Positions 11,510-22,486 of a stretch of 64,000 bases of DNA are shown one piece after another (position 1 is the stretch's first letter; each line of letters opens with the position of its first letter). Under the pieces are notes generated by a model. That model saw only the letters and a list, made by a program, of their open reading frames with translations. It did not search any database and was not told the origin of the DNA. The stretch comes from Sabethes cyaneus (taxonomy: Eukaryota > Arthropoda > Insecta > Diptera > Culicidae): contig NC_071353.1 in assembly GCF_943734655.1 (NCBI RefSeq), positions 135,135,907-135,199,906 of the forward strand, in the 5' to 3' direction. The translations under genes and the position numbers were made by a program.

Positions 11510-12539
11510 CACAGTGGCGCTCCTCCATACAAAGCTTGGCCAAAAGTCAAAAGTTACTTCAAATCGGTTGAATATAACATCTTTAGCTAATTTTGGGTCA
11601 CTGATTTCAAATTTGGGATCAGAAATCGAAAAAACTGATTGCTCATTAGGGTGGTTCACAAAATTTAAAAAAAAAATACGTTTTTTACTTGTTTCATTGT
11701 GGTTTTTGTTTTTGAGATGGCAAATTTTGTATTTACCGTTGAAAGCATAAAAAACTTGTATCATAATGCATTAGGGTGGTTTACAAGCCATAAAAAAATT
11801 ATTACAAAAAAAACTTTAGTAAATTGCGGTATCCACTAAGCTCGTTCAAACAATAGTATTAGCTCTTCGAAGCGCCATCGTAAGGTATTTTTCCTATATA
11901 AAAATAAATTCAAATCGGTTCAGTAATTCAACAGTTACGAATTTTTAAAGAAAGAAAATTGGTCAAAAATGATGATTTTTGGCCTCACCCTAACTCAGAA
12001 AAAGACACCCTAAGCGCCAAGTAAAAAGTCGAGGGTCTAAAATTTTCCGAAAAGAAACAACTACACAAAATTTGAACAAACACGAGCATTTTTAATTGGG
12101 ACTTTCGTGGAATTCTCCTATGGAAGAGAAAATCATTCCTTCATGTAAGAAGAAGAAATCACTTCTAATATACCCGCCAAAAAGTCGATATTACTTCCTT
12201 AGCGCAGCAAAGCGCAGAAAGCCACCTAGATTTCCAAAAGGTAGAGAAAATTTCCTATAAGATGCATTTAACGTAATCGTTTTCTGACGTTTCCCGCCAT
12301 ACTTTCTTGATCGCTGAATATTGGTGTTGAGTTTCTCATACATTTTGTATGGAAGAACAAAATATCATTCTTCAACATGTTCAACTTCAGACATTTGTCA
12401 AAAATTCATTTTAACTTCAAACTGGCTAGAATTTTCAGGTTAACCTCCCAAAGTATTCCAGAAACTCATAAAAATATAATAATGGAAAAAGCTTGAAATT
12501 GGATTTTTGACTTTTGGACAGCTTTGCGCCATAGTGAGA
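11510..12539. mobile_element. 1-kb TIR element with CACAGTGGCGC ends
   Basis: The left end reads CACAGTGGCGC, then AAAGCTTGGCCAAAAGTC and AAAA. The right end in reverse complement reads CTCACTATGGCGC, then AAAGCTGTCCAAAAGTCAAA. The ~1030-bp interior repeats the phrase CATTAGGGTGGTT with CACAA/TACAA at about 11645 and 11770. Overlapping frames on both strands at 11429-11764 are artefacts of A- and T-rich runs. No transposase is seen, so it is a non-autonomous DNA element. CAGTGG-type ends recall pogo-like elements. Confidence 0.6.
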
Positions 12540-13403
12540 CGGTGGAGCCATACGACCTTGCTAATAGGTAAGCCTAATATACGTTATTTTAATTATTTTT
12601 TTCGTTTTAGCTTATGAAGCATCTCCTGCTATATAGTAAAAGCTTTGGCCAAAATGAGTTGTAAGACTGCACTGCCAGGTGAAAACAATAAATTAATTTA
12701 GTTCCATAAGTGGAACCTCAAAGGACGCAACTCTATTCCATTCGAAGGACTGCTGGTGAGATTGTTCTATTTTTGCCCATATATACCACATTTCATCTTA
12801 ATATCATATTATTATTAGTATTATTATTGATATCATAAATGTGGGACGCTGGATGATGGAGTGGATTGCCAACCTGAATCCTTAAGGTCTAAAGCAAATA
12901 TGGTAGTTCTCAATTCTCACAAACAAATCATCACGTGGGTTAAAGTTGGTACAGCAAAATTGATTATTACATGGAAGGATCCTAATGCTGGAAAGCGACT
13001 CCTATAACCCAAGAATACGCACAAGTGCCTCTGCTTGTGGGTCCGCCCGATTTCGTTTGGCCCTTCTGTAGCAGCATTCGTGTGAAATTTATTTGATAAT
13101 CAAATTTGGATCTACTGTAATTCTACCTACATACACTGGCAAGTCCTTGAAGTGATGTTGTTATGTATTCAGTTAAAGCGATTATATCGGTTTGAATCAG
13201 CCCAAAACAATAAATTACAATCTTGGTTTGAAGCCCTCTCACACTCTGGTAGTACAGTGAACTCTCGGCGTCCATTTGTTTTAAATGTGTCTACTCCTTT
13301 GTCAGTTCCCCTTCTGTTGTCTCACAGCCACTTGTAAATCTGTCTTCTTCTTGGTAATCCCTATAAATCGACACAAAGTTATTTTTACGTTTTTGAACCA
13401 CCC
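12540..13403. other. Unassigned DNA
   Basis: No gene or element recognised. Short AT trinucleotide runs occur near 12810. Confidence 0.4.
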
Positions 13404-13617
13404 CACAGTGGTTTAAGAAACGAAAAACGCGAACTTTTTTTATTTCATTACTTTTATGCAAGAACGAGAAACATGATACTTTTATTCACTCTCTTGTGCA
13501 CACACTTTTGCGAAACACTTGAATATCACGATGAAAAAGAGAGCTAGCACTATGGCTAGATCTCTTTTTGATCTGCTACACTCGCGGACTCTCAAAAAAG
13601 AGTAATTCAAAATAGTA

Positions 13618-14568
13618 GGGGATTGTCCCCTGTTGTGAAACGGCCCCGGTTGTGAAACACCCGTAATTTTTAACGTTTTTATTATCCTAGTGCAGTCAAG
13701 TTACTACCAACGTCTAGTCTCATAGTAATATAACTTTTGAGCAAACAACAGTCAAACTTCAACATTTACAATGCTTTGTAGGAAAAGTGTTTGAAAAAAC
13801 ACCCAAAAAAGTTTTTTCATATGTTTTGCAATTGATTATGTTGTGTACCAAATGGGATAAAAAAGCTCAGGTAAAGGCATATAAGCTAAGTTTTGGACCT
13901 CTATTTCAACACACAGACAAATTTTAGGTGAAATAATTGACTCAAAAATTAATAAATAATTTGTTTGCAATATGGCCACCGCCCCGGTAATGAAACAGTC
14001 GTGTTCTCCGGTTGTGAAACATCTATAAAATCAATTATTTTATACTTCAATGATCGTACATTACTTCAATTGGGGCATTATGAGTTTTTATGGCAGCAGG
14101 ATTCATTTAGGTTTAGCAAAAACTCAATTCCTTGTAACACATGTAACAGGTCAGTGCATTTGAAATGCGCCAATATGATTGCTTGCTTTTTTACATGCAT
14201 TCATTGCGATTCAGATTTAGATGATTAAACGAAGAAATTGATTAATGATTTTGTATTTTTAGTATTTTCCATGAATAAATGATTTTAATTTTTGATTTTC
14301 CTACGATATTTCTATATTTTCTTTTCTTTTCAAAAGATTTCCCGAGGTGTTTCACAACCGGGGACACTTTTCTTTTAGCCACAAAAAACCATGTTTTGAA
14401 ATTTTGCTATAACTTTTGTGTTTTAAACAAAAACCATACACTTCCTTTGGCAAAAAGATAGGTAAACGTGTATACTTTCCAATGCTTCAAAAAGATTTAA
14501 AATTGGATGATCCAATCAAGAGCTATGGCCAAAAAACAAAACCTGTTTCACAACCGGGGACATTCCCC
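13618..14568 (+). mobile_element. Inner TIR element (GGGGA...TCCCC), TA-flanked
   Basis: The left end reads GGGGATTGTCCCCTGTTGTG and the right end in reverse complement reads GGGGAATGTCCCCGGTTGTG, each followed by AAAC. TA flanks both sides (13616-13617 and 14569-14570), as for Tc1/mariner/pogo insertions. Extra internal copies of GGTTGTGAAACA lie near 13650 and 14010 and, inverted, near 14350. It carries the end of a coding region with a zinc-finger motif (14124-14228). Confidence 0.75.
13965..14228 (+). pseudogene. Transposase C-terminal fragment with PHD-like finger
   Basis: The 87-residue frame ends in a Cys/His array: CNTCNRSVHLKC followed by about ten residues and then CIHC, a spacing like the metal-binding half of PHD or related C-terminal fingers found in pogo/Tigger-type transposases. 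No DDE domain is present upstream and the frame has no recognisable start region. It is most likely the last remnant of the transposase gene of the surrounding element. The finger call is from spacing of Cys and His only. Confidence 0.45.
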
Positions 14569-15240
14569 TATGTAATTATGTCGAGCAGTCTTGGGTTGCC
14601 AGAATTAAAGAATAGCGATGGAAGGTTGTAAATGACAATATGATATTATGACAAAACGACGTGTGAAAATATAGACAAGTCTCTGAAACATAGTGGGCCT
14701 TCAAAATCCCACCAAAAGAAGTTAAATGGATTTTTTTTTAGTTTTTTAGATGTTGTTCATACAAAAAATGTTGTAGATCGTTTATTTGAAGAGAGAAAGC
14801 CAAAGTATGTTTGGCAAAGATTTTTAAATTTTATTTTCTATAAATTTGCTGAAGAAGCCATATTGTTTTATCAAATCGTTGAGAAAATAAATTTTTTATC
14901 TCCTTTTTGGGTGGATTAATCAAAAATTTATTCATGCCAAAAGTTGCTTTTGCTGACATACAACAACTTTGCCACAGATAGTATATGATTTTATTTACGC
15001 TTTTCCTCTTAATAACGTCAAGTTCGCGTTTTTCGCTTTTTAAACCAGTGTGCTCCCCCTTGTTAATGACCACCCTATTCCCCCTTTAAGAAATCCAGCC
15101 ACTTATACAACTGCTATCGTTTCAAATGCAAATGATTCCAAATGCTTTATTCATTTGAATCTTCCTCTTCCCTTGTAAGAGACCGTCTTCCTCTTTTGTC
15201 AACTCCGCTGCACTGATTCTTTTATGTCAAAAACATTTGT

Positions 15241-15607
15241 TTAGCAAACGGCATTTGATGAAGAACCGTCAAAAAGTTCCGGAGTTATGGCGGAACATAT
15301 ATTCATACAAACGTTCCTCATCCCCCTCCCCCCTTTTCGGCTGCTTCACAATCAACTCGGCAGATCCCCCCAGTGTTGATTCCCTCATGTCAAGGAAGAT
15401 GTGTGCCAAATTTGATGAAGAACCGTCCAGGCGTTTCGAAGCTATGGACTTCCCTCTGTTAGGTACCCCGTTTAGTCAATCCCCCCCTAATGATTTCCTT
15501 ATGTCAAATAACATGTGTGCCAAAGTTGGTGGAAAACGGTCAAGTCGCTCTGGAGTTATGGCGGAACATACAAACATACTCACGCTCACTTTTATAGTCA
15601 ACAGATA
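15241..15607 (-). mobile_element. Helitron-like 5' fragment, minus strand
   Basis: Read leftward from about 15607 it begins CTATAAAAGTGAGCGTGAGT, then TATGTTTGTATGTTCCGCCA, the 5' wording of the Helitron at 27850. Three imperfect internal units follow, each with 'ggcacacatg', 'tgacataagg' and a G run. The 3' hairpin and CTAG end are missing. The forward frame at 15237-15608 is a reading through these units. Confidence 0.6.
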
Positions 15608-15656
15608 ACGTGTAATCCTAATGACAACTATCTAACTAAAACATATATGAACTAAA

Positions 15657-16640
15657 CTAACACAAACATTTTATCAAACGCTTATTGTTTTCATGAGATA
15701 CATTAAAATCAAACACTTCGTAGCAGCTATTAAAATCCCGGCACATACTAATCACTGGTTCGTGAAACCCATAGTAAGTTCTTAAGTGCCGATTGACGGG
15801 GAATATTTCGTTGAAGGAGATCGCCGATGAAACACGCCTTAGGCACATTGCGCCTTCCTTCCAGCGGCTATAAATTAATTAGCTTGCAACGGCTTCCGTA
15901 ACTCGGCAGGTTACGTGGATCACGCCAGCGTAGGTGTCGCACAGCAAACCGAATAAAATTCCGCTGAACTGCTTCAATTCAATGAAATACATTTCGGTAA
16001 AAAGGAGACCAAACAATGGCAGAGTATTCCAGCATAGGACGTACCAGCGTGCAATATAGAGATTTTAAGCAATATACACATCCTTGAAGCTTTTCGCAAA
16101 GCGGAACAGAAATCCTAGTTGCGAGGAAGCCCTGGATACAACGAAAGAAATGTGGTTCTTGAACGTTTCGAGTTTCGAGTCAAGCAAGACTCCCAAGTCC
16201 TTTACAGGAGTTTCGCGTTTTAGGTGCATCTCATGAAGGGCGTAATCGTGCAGATACATGTTACGTCTGCGACCGAAGGAGATGTGCTCGGTCATCTTTG
16301 GACACATTTAGTAACATCTTGTTAATTCGGCACCATTCGTCAAAGGTTTCCAGATTCCTTTGCAAGAGCCCTCCCTTCATTAGAGCTTTTTACTGTATAG
16401 TACATTTTTCAAACATTTGAGGATCATGTTCACGTCATTCATGTACAGCAGAAACAGGAACGGTCCCAAATGACTGCCTTGGGAACGCCGAAGGTTACTG
16501 CAAATGGTGACGATGCATATTCGCCGATTTTGGCTGACATAGTTCTGCCAATGAGATAGGAGAGAAGCCAAGGCAGCAGATTGTCGTGAATGCCGAATTC
16601 GTGGCGAAAGCGATTCAAATACAAAAGTAACAATTCTAAA
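15657..16640 (-). pseudogene. LINE 3' half (Jockey-like), minus strand
   Basis: In minus-strand order: LNRFRHEFGIHDNLLPWLLS followed by YLIGRT and a degraded GVP block (16633-16470), then GSHLGPFLFLLYMNDV (about 16480-16430), then HISFGRRRN...KDLGVLLDSKL (16307-16150), then the C-terminal signature NRHLRTYYGFHEPV with FNSCYEVFDFNVS (15848-15680). These are reverse-transcriptase thumb and tail blocks of Jockey-group LINEs. Frameshifts separate them and the YADD block is lost. The 5' half is absent. Confidence 0.75.
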
Positions 16641-16654
16641 GTCGATAGGTGTTA

Positions 16655-16828
16655 TTTCAATTTTACAATGGTTTTATTGCGGTATTAATCGTTGTCTCTG
16701 GTTCTATCACGGAATTACGCAATACCAAGATGATACGAATCAAAAAATATTTGTTATAATGTAATAATCATAATAAAACAAGTTTATTGTGGTTGCCTAT
16801 ATTACCACGATAAAACTAGTTTGCTGTG
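16655..16828 (-). repeat. Dispersed repeat shared with 38.96-39.12 kb
   Basis: In reverse complement this contains TTTTATCGTGGTAATATAGG, CAACCACAATAAA, TTTTATTATGAT and TTGGTATTGCGT in the same order as 38960-39115 on the plus strand. No coding content. It is an interspersed, non-coding repeat of unknown class lying directly before the Helitron at 16834. Confidence 0.55.
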
Positions 16829-16833
16829 TCACA

Positions 16834-17612
16834 TCTATATATATATATAAATGAATGTGTGTTTGAATATATATTCCGCCATAACCCCAGAACGCCTTGG
16901 CCGTTCTCCATTAAACTTGGTACACTCATTCTTTGACATAGAAGTATCAGCACTGGGAGCACTGACGAAAGGGGAAGTGGTTCCTTAACAGGGGAAGAGG
17001 TCCAAATATGTAAAAGAGGATGCATTTCGACCGATAGCAGTTGCGGAAGTGGCTGGGACACAAGAAGGCGGTTATGGTAAAGGAAAAGGTGCTGGTTTGT
17101 GGAGGGATATGTGAAAACAGGCTTTGTTGCTTTATCGTTAAACACTCTAAAAAATCGACACGTGGCATCCACGTGAAAAATCATGTAAACTTCTGTACAG
17201 CAACTTACATGAACTTTATGTACTAGTTAATGGAAAAGTTGATAAAATTAACCGCGATCGCACGTAAACTGGTTAGTATGAGTGCAAGTTACCAATAATT
17301 CACGTGAATGTTACATGAAAAGTGTGATGGATGAGAATTACCTATGTTGTCACGTAAACTTGACGTGTCGATTCTTTTGAATGTAGGGATTTTCAGCAAG
17401 TAAACAGATGCATAATTGGCTACACTGACTGGGAAGAAGCCCACACGGAAAAATGGCTGGGGGACAACAGGGGGAACGAGCTTACAAATGATATATACAT
17501 TCCAATGAAGAAAAAGGGTTTTGTTTCTCGTATTATGAGTATTTTCGTTACAATAACAGTGTTAGTGGCTGAGAAACAATGGGGCCCCGGGTAAGATCGG
17601 GCAATCAGCCAG
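16834..17612 (+). mobile_element. Helitron-like element carrying a MITE
   Basis: Starts TCTATATATATATATAAATG after an A, then the family phrase 'ccataacccc', 'agaacgcctt', 'accaaacttgg'-like text and 'atcagcactggg'. The 3' region has the GC hairpin GGGGCCCCGGG and GATCGGGCAATCAGCCAG, where CTAG of the consensus end has decayed to CCAG. About 245 bp in the middle (17142-17386) is a separate MITE. No Rep/helicase, so it is non-autonomous. Confidence 0.65.
17142..17386. mobile_element. MITE with AATCGACACGT ends, nested in Helitron
   Basis: The left end ACTCTAAAAAATCGACACGT (17144-17163) mirrors the right end, which reads in reverse TTCAAAAGAATCGACACGT (to 17385). ACGTGAA and ACGTAAAC motifs recur through the interior on both strands. 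It is missing from the Helitron copy at 27850, which supports later insertion. Confidence 0.7.
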
Positions 17613-17791
17613 ATTCTTATAAAACAATTTTAAGTAGAAATACAATGGCGTACCAACATAAAATTGATCGTATCGTGATTGCTTGTTAAGGCATTGTTAG
17701 ACAAATTTTATCCCTTAACCCATTTCCTCCCAGCGTTGTGGGTATGAAATGGGAAAGGCAACTAGGAAAAAGTGCCCAACATAGCTCTAGC

Positions 17792-17930
17792 CATCCCAAA
17801 CCCCTACCTAGCACCTCCACGTGGCCATACCTGGAAATAGTTCAATTTGTATAATTGAGTAGCCAAGCTAGGAGGTGCGGGGTCGTGCGGTTTCCAGTTC
17901 CTAACCTTACAAATGTAGTTTTAGGCAACC
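17792..17930 (+). repeat. Hairpin repeat, copy 2
   Basis: Second copy of the block at 11382. Stem GCACCTCC (17811-17818) with GGAGGTGC (17871-17878) is perfect over 8 bp and differs from copy 1 by a compensated G-C to A-T pair. The loop carries a 13-bp insertion relative to copy 1 (near AAATAGTTCAATTTGTATA). Function unknown. Confidence 0.5.
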
Positions 17931-18085
17931 ATTAAACCACACGACTTTATTTTCAAGTTTTATATGAATTAAACTAATATATTTGGCAAACTAATATATT
18001 TTCAGAGAGCGAAATAAGGCGCCAATTGCAGCCCGGCTTCTGGTCTAAATGCCATTAGTTCATCCCTGAGGATTCGGAGTATCAC

Positions 18086-18331
18086 TTAACCTTTATTAGC
18101 AAAGATACTCCCAACGACTGTAAATAAATTATTATCTATGTATACGGGAAGCGTTTGGTACAGGAGGTCCACGCTTTCTTCCTTCCCCTTGATTTTAAGG
18201 AGTTTAATGAAATTAAGTATTTTTTCTGGTTCCACTTGATTCCTTGGAATTCTCTCTGCAGTACATGCTGCGCAGTTGGCCTGATCATTGACAAAAAAAA
18301 ATGATTGATTCAAGTAATCGTCATTTTCCAA
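18086..18331 (-). CDS. Unrecognised 81-residue frame
   Basis: The frame begins MENDDYLNQSFFFV, contains a CAAC cysteine pair and a charged middle (EPEKILNFIKLLKIKGKEES), and ends FANKG. Composition looks protein-like, with no low complexity, in contrast with most frames here. I do not recognise a family. It may be an exon or transposon fragment. No splice sites or promoter could be assigned. Confidence 0.25.
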   Translation of the reverse strand: MENDDYLNQSFFFVNDQANCAACTAERIPRNQVEPEKILNFIKLLKIKGKEESVDLLYQTLPVYIDNNLFTVVGSIFANKG

Positions 18332-18405
18332 AATGCCTTCAAGAATTGGCTGCGTTAGTGTGAGATTATATTAACCCATTTCCTCGCAGCGTTGCGAAAA
18401 CGCAA

Positions 18406-19599
18406 CGCACCCTTCTCTTGATTCTAGAAAAGGTTGGGTTTGAGATCAACTTGGACCTAAGAAATAAAGAAAGGTTGGGAAATAATCTAATCAACCTGTT
18501 TTTGCCCAAAGGCTACATGTTACATATAACAAAACTACAGCCGTGTAAACATAAGAGGTCTTGCTAATTTTCGGTCGGCTCAAATCAGTAACTTTGCCCT
18601 CGGAAGGAAAAGGCGAAACCGGTAAAAGCGGGAACGTCAATGACAGAATTTCTGGACTCGAATCTAATGTTCTAACCTCTCCGCAAAGACAAAGCTATGG
18701 AAAAACTGCTTACCATTCCCCCACCCCCCTGCAGGTCACCGTCTTTGAATTTTTTTCAGCATAACATTGCGGGACATAGGGACAAAATTAAAAATACATC
18801 TATGCGACTTTATCTTAGGAGATCTAAAACAGTATATCCTGAAAGTTTCAATTTTTAATCTATGTTGGAAAGACTAAATAAATGGCTAATTATGTCCATT
18901 TTCCGATGTCACAAGACCAGGTGGAGTGAGATCTAGCGAGCACTGGGTGCCCGCGAAACTGGAGATCAGCTGCCACGGCCTGAATTAGATGGAAGCCAGC
19001 TAAGTAAGTTAGTAATTGAATATATATTTCGACAACTGGTTTACAATAATTGCAAAATTCCAATGGCATGTTTATTTTAGCTACCTATCATTCCAATAAG
19101 TACGATAAAATTTAATGCGCATATGCTGCACAACTACGGAAACTGCTGAAAATTTATTTTCTATTTTTATGATCGTTATAAATCAAATTGATCAGGATTA
19201 TCTAAATTTTTAACTTTTCGATCTTACAAAATAATATTATGCTATGTGACGTAAAAATGATACAAAAGGCCAAGCCTTGGCTTAAACGACTTTAAGACTT
19301 GACTTTTCTTTACCATCAGATTTCGCAGACGACTGATAGAGTACAGCTAATACATGCTACTGACTCTATCTGGCAGTACTGCCCAGCCAAGCTTCGAACA
19401 TATGACGACTGGCTTGTTAGACCAGTATCGTACTCCGAAGCTAACTTAGCAGTTCAAAATGACACAAATCTATTCATAACGAGTGACAACTAAAATTTTG
19501 GAATTTTTTTGAGGCCCCTATACTCCACAACAAACGAGTTCAAAGAGAAATGAGAGAATGTATGTGTTAGCTCTCTCTCCTCTTTTTGTCAATATTTTT
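18406..19599. other. Unassigned DNA
   Basis: No gene or element identified. Frames at 18561-18764 and 19299-19493 show no motifs. Confidence 0.4.
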
Positions 19600-19604
19600 T
19601 TGTT

Positions 19605-20290
19605 TTGTTTATGCTTGCCTTGTTTTGCTTAAAATTACGTCGAAACAAGAAACATTTCGAGAGCATGTTGTACACTTCTACGAACTGTCACAGAAATCAC
19701 AGCAAAAAGTATACGGTACAACATTTAAAAAGCGAATATGTTGCGGCTTCGACTGTTTACCATATCCTAAGATGCCCAACAACTATTCGCAAGCAAGGTA
19801 GTGGAAGACCAGCCAAAATTATGGACGCAGAAGGACATCGTTCTCTTTCTCGTTTCTTCAACAACAAGCCCTCTGATTTGGCTATCAATTAAGATGCAGC
19901 AGACGAATGTTTGCAGTAAATTTTGATCCCGTTTCTGCAAAAACATCATGCAAATGGACAATACGTGTTTTGGCCGGATAGAGCATCATTCCATTACGCC
20001 AAAAAAAAACACAATCGTTCCTAAATACCCATTCGATCCAATTTTTACCCAAGAACCACGACCCAAAAAATCTGTGTCAGTGCGCCCAACCGAAGATTTC
20101 TTCGGAATTTTAGGTTCCTTGGTGTACAAAAACTACTGGAGAGCTACGAATCGCAAACAGTTGATTGGTAGAGTCAAGAATGCATTCGCAAAGTTGACAT
20201 GACGGTCGATCAACGCTCCTGTTCGGACTTCAAACGGAAGCTTCGCCGAACAGCCGATTACGGACCGTTTTCAAATGTACACTATTGAAA
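19605..20290 (+). pseudogene. Mariner/Tc1-type transposase relic
   Basis: The first part contains a helix-turn-helix region ending YVAASTVYHILRCPTTIRKQ then GSGRPAKIMD, the DNA-binding domain style of mosquito mariner/Tc1 (DD37E-like) transposases. The second part, from about 19975, has RASFHYAKKN, equivalent to the block around the second catalytic aspartate (P-D-x-A-x-x-H-Y), then RPTEDFFGILGSLVYK and ATNRKQLIGRVK from the C-terminus. The catalytic core between is deleted to less than 100 bp and the halves are in different frames. Dead copy. TIRs not found. Confidence 0.7.
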
Positions 20291-20371
20291 ATTTGAATTA
20301 ATTTGTTACCGATCAGAAGGCGATTTCACATTAAAGTGGTAAAATTGAAAAGATTGAAAAACAGTTTTTTT

Positions 20372-20426
20372 GAAATTTTCAATAATTCTGAATGAATTCC
20401 TAACATTCAGAATTATTGAAAATTTG
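20372..20426. repeat. 22-bp inverted repeat, 9-nt loop
   Basis: GAAATTTTCAATAATTCTGA with ATG (20372-20394) pairs with 20404-20426 at 22 of 23 positions around the loop AATTCCTAA. It lies just after the mariner relic. It could be a small palindromic insertion or an accident of AT-rich sequence; the length makes accident less likely. Confidence 0.6.
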
Positions 20427-20739
20427 AAATAAACTGAAATGAAAAACCGACAGTACTCGAAGTTTCAATAAAGCCAATCAAGCCAAATCAAGCCAAATTA
20501 AGATTTTATGTAATCACGAAACTAAAAAGGAAAAAAATAGGTACAGTAATGTGAAAATCGTAACTAATTCCTATCAATAGATGGTTTTTTAAACATTCAT
20601 GTGCTGCTATGAGCCGATAATGTTTACTGAATATTCATTCTAATTCCTGCTCGACCATTAAAGAGCAATATCATATTTCCATTATCCCCAAAAGCGGTTG
20701 TGTAACACTCACTAAACTGGAATTGGAATAAAAGTAACC
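20427..20739. other. Unassigned DNA
   Basis: Contains a triple AGCCAAATCA-type repeat near 20472-20500. No gene seen. Confidence 0.4.
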
Positions 20740-22190
20740 AACAGCCTACCGTTTCCAATTTCGGTAGGCAGAAAAAACCCAACCGCCTGCGTTCTCTCCA
20801 GGAAAGTCAATCTTCTATTGATTTTCCGGCATCTCTACTACTACACCTCCGTCAATGTACGCATCCGCCGGGTACAGCCAGGAGACACACCAATAGTCAC
20901 ACGCACACATACGCATCTAAGCAGTCAGCCAGCCAGCCAGCCAGCCAGTCAGCGACACTCTTCTAGACACAGCCCCAAAGACGACGGTAATGTAACCTTC
21001 AAAGTTCCTTGATGATATTTTTGCAGTAAAAGCCGGACCAATCGGCCGACCCCGAACCTCAGTTCTCAGTAACTGGCCCTATCCGGCGAGACAACGAAGG
21101 CTGGCTGGCGCTGCTGGCTGTAAATCCGGAACGAGGCAGGCTGCTTGCCTGCCTGCATGCGTACAGACCGACCGACCGACCGGCCCGACGGACCGGTAAA
21201 TCATTGCCGGCGCGGAGTGCAAGGACGGCGACACCGGCACGCGACGCGGTGGCCTGTGATCGGTAAAATCTAGGGCAAAACGAAATTCACTCTCACTCTC
21301 GTTTGCCGCTCAGTCGGCTCTGATTAGATGCTGACGACAATGGTTTGGCACACTGGGAGGTCGCCAGGTCAAATTTGTTTTAAAATAATTTTTGCTGTAG
21401 GTGAATCCGTTTCCAGTGGAGTCCTAAAAATGATATCGTTACATTAGTTAGGTTACATTAGATCGGGGCATCTTAGAATTGACATCTGACGCCAACTGTG
21501 CCCCACCGCTACCGGTCTTCGGAGACTGAGAATGTGTAGACATTTTGGACGATATTGCGTCGCGACTTTGGCTCTCCCGACTGACTGGCTGGCTGGACTG
21601 CTCCGTTGGCAGACGGTGGAAGCGATAGCGAGGGCGACGACTTTCATCATCTCCACCACCGCCACCACTTTTACCGCACTCACCGTCGTCGGTATTACAT
21701 TAATAGAATCCCCACTCCAGCGCAGACGACCTTGAACGCGTCGACGGCTGTGCAGAGTTCCGAGAACGAAAGCGCCGCAGTAATAGCACACTAACACCCT
21801 AACTCGACTCGGGGGGAGTGAGCCCCGAAAACCGACCGAAAGACCGGTCGGTGGTGGGGTGTGAGGTGACTGCCAGATTCTCGGAAAAAGGGTGTCTGTG
21901 TGGTGTCGAGAACGGATAATATCCTTTTCTCGCTTTCGGTTTACCAGCAAGCAGCAGTCTGGGGCTATAAGAGAGCATTAAAAGGGCGGTTTCCGTTTTC
22001 CCGGTTCTAGCTTGGGTTTTCCGAGGAAACACATTCTGTTACATCACCCGGCACAGAGACGCAGCAGCAGCGACCGTAGCAGTAGTAGCGAAAGTCGATT
22101 GGACTGGGAAAGCTGTTATCGGTATGAATTACGTCCGCTTTCGGTTGAAGTTGGAAATGGTTCTGGAAAAAGAGACTGCTTTTAGGTAAA
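20740..22190. promoter_or_regulatory. GC-richer island 2
   Basis: Marked by a (CAGC)n-like run (CAGCCAGCCAGCCAGCCAGT near 20930), a GACC repeat near 21165, and many CpGs. Frames up to 165 codons occur on the minus strand (21453-21950) with overlapping plus-strand frames, which points to composition and not to coding. A candidate splice donor AG|GTAAAATA lies at about 22183 after a purine-rich stretch, compatible with a plus-strand leader exon. No core promoter could be fixed. Confidence 0.3.
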
Positions 22191-22486
22191 ATATGCAACT
22201 TGATCCAGATTTACAACGCTTTATGGCCCGTCAAAAATTATTTCAAACTCAAAATCTAGAAAACACTCTGATATCTGCATCCAATTTTATCAACACATGC
22301 ACGACTATTAAATTTGGCAGTAGAGTAAACATAATATATCCCTTTTTGAATGCAATACTCAGTCAATGAGAAGAAATCAGTAAAACGAACTTGCTGAACC
22401 GAACCGGTAGTTTTGCTATTCTTTTGGACGAACTAGACTAACCCGGTTGTACTACAATTTTCGCAAATCTTTTGCATTTAGTAATA

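Larger units (their letters stand above)
13404..15052. mobile_element. Outer TIR element, split by another element
   Basis: The left end (13404) reads CACAGTGGTTTAAGAAACGA, then AAAACGCGAACTT. The right end (15020-15052) in reverse complement reads CACACTGGTTTAAAAAGCGA, then AAAACGCGAACTT. These 33-bp inverted repeats bound 1649 bp, of which 951 bp (13618-14568) is a different TA-flanked element. Removing it leaves about 700 bp of non-coding MITE-like sequence. Flanking duplications are not obvious. The outer element must be older than the inner. Confidence 0.65.
17716..18405 (+). repeat. Direct repeat pair bounding the hairpin repeat
   Basis: TTAACCCATTTCCTCCCAGC with GTTGTGGG starts near 17716, and TTAACCCATTTCCTCGCAGC with GTTGCG starts near 18372. 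The two blocks are in the same orientation about 656 bp apart. The first also has a local inverted partner (GAAATGGG at about 17746). The segment between holds hairpin-repeat copy 2 and an unrecognised minus-strand frame. Could be ends of two adjacent elements. Confidence 0.45.
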
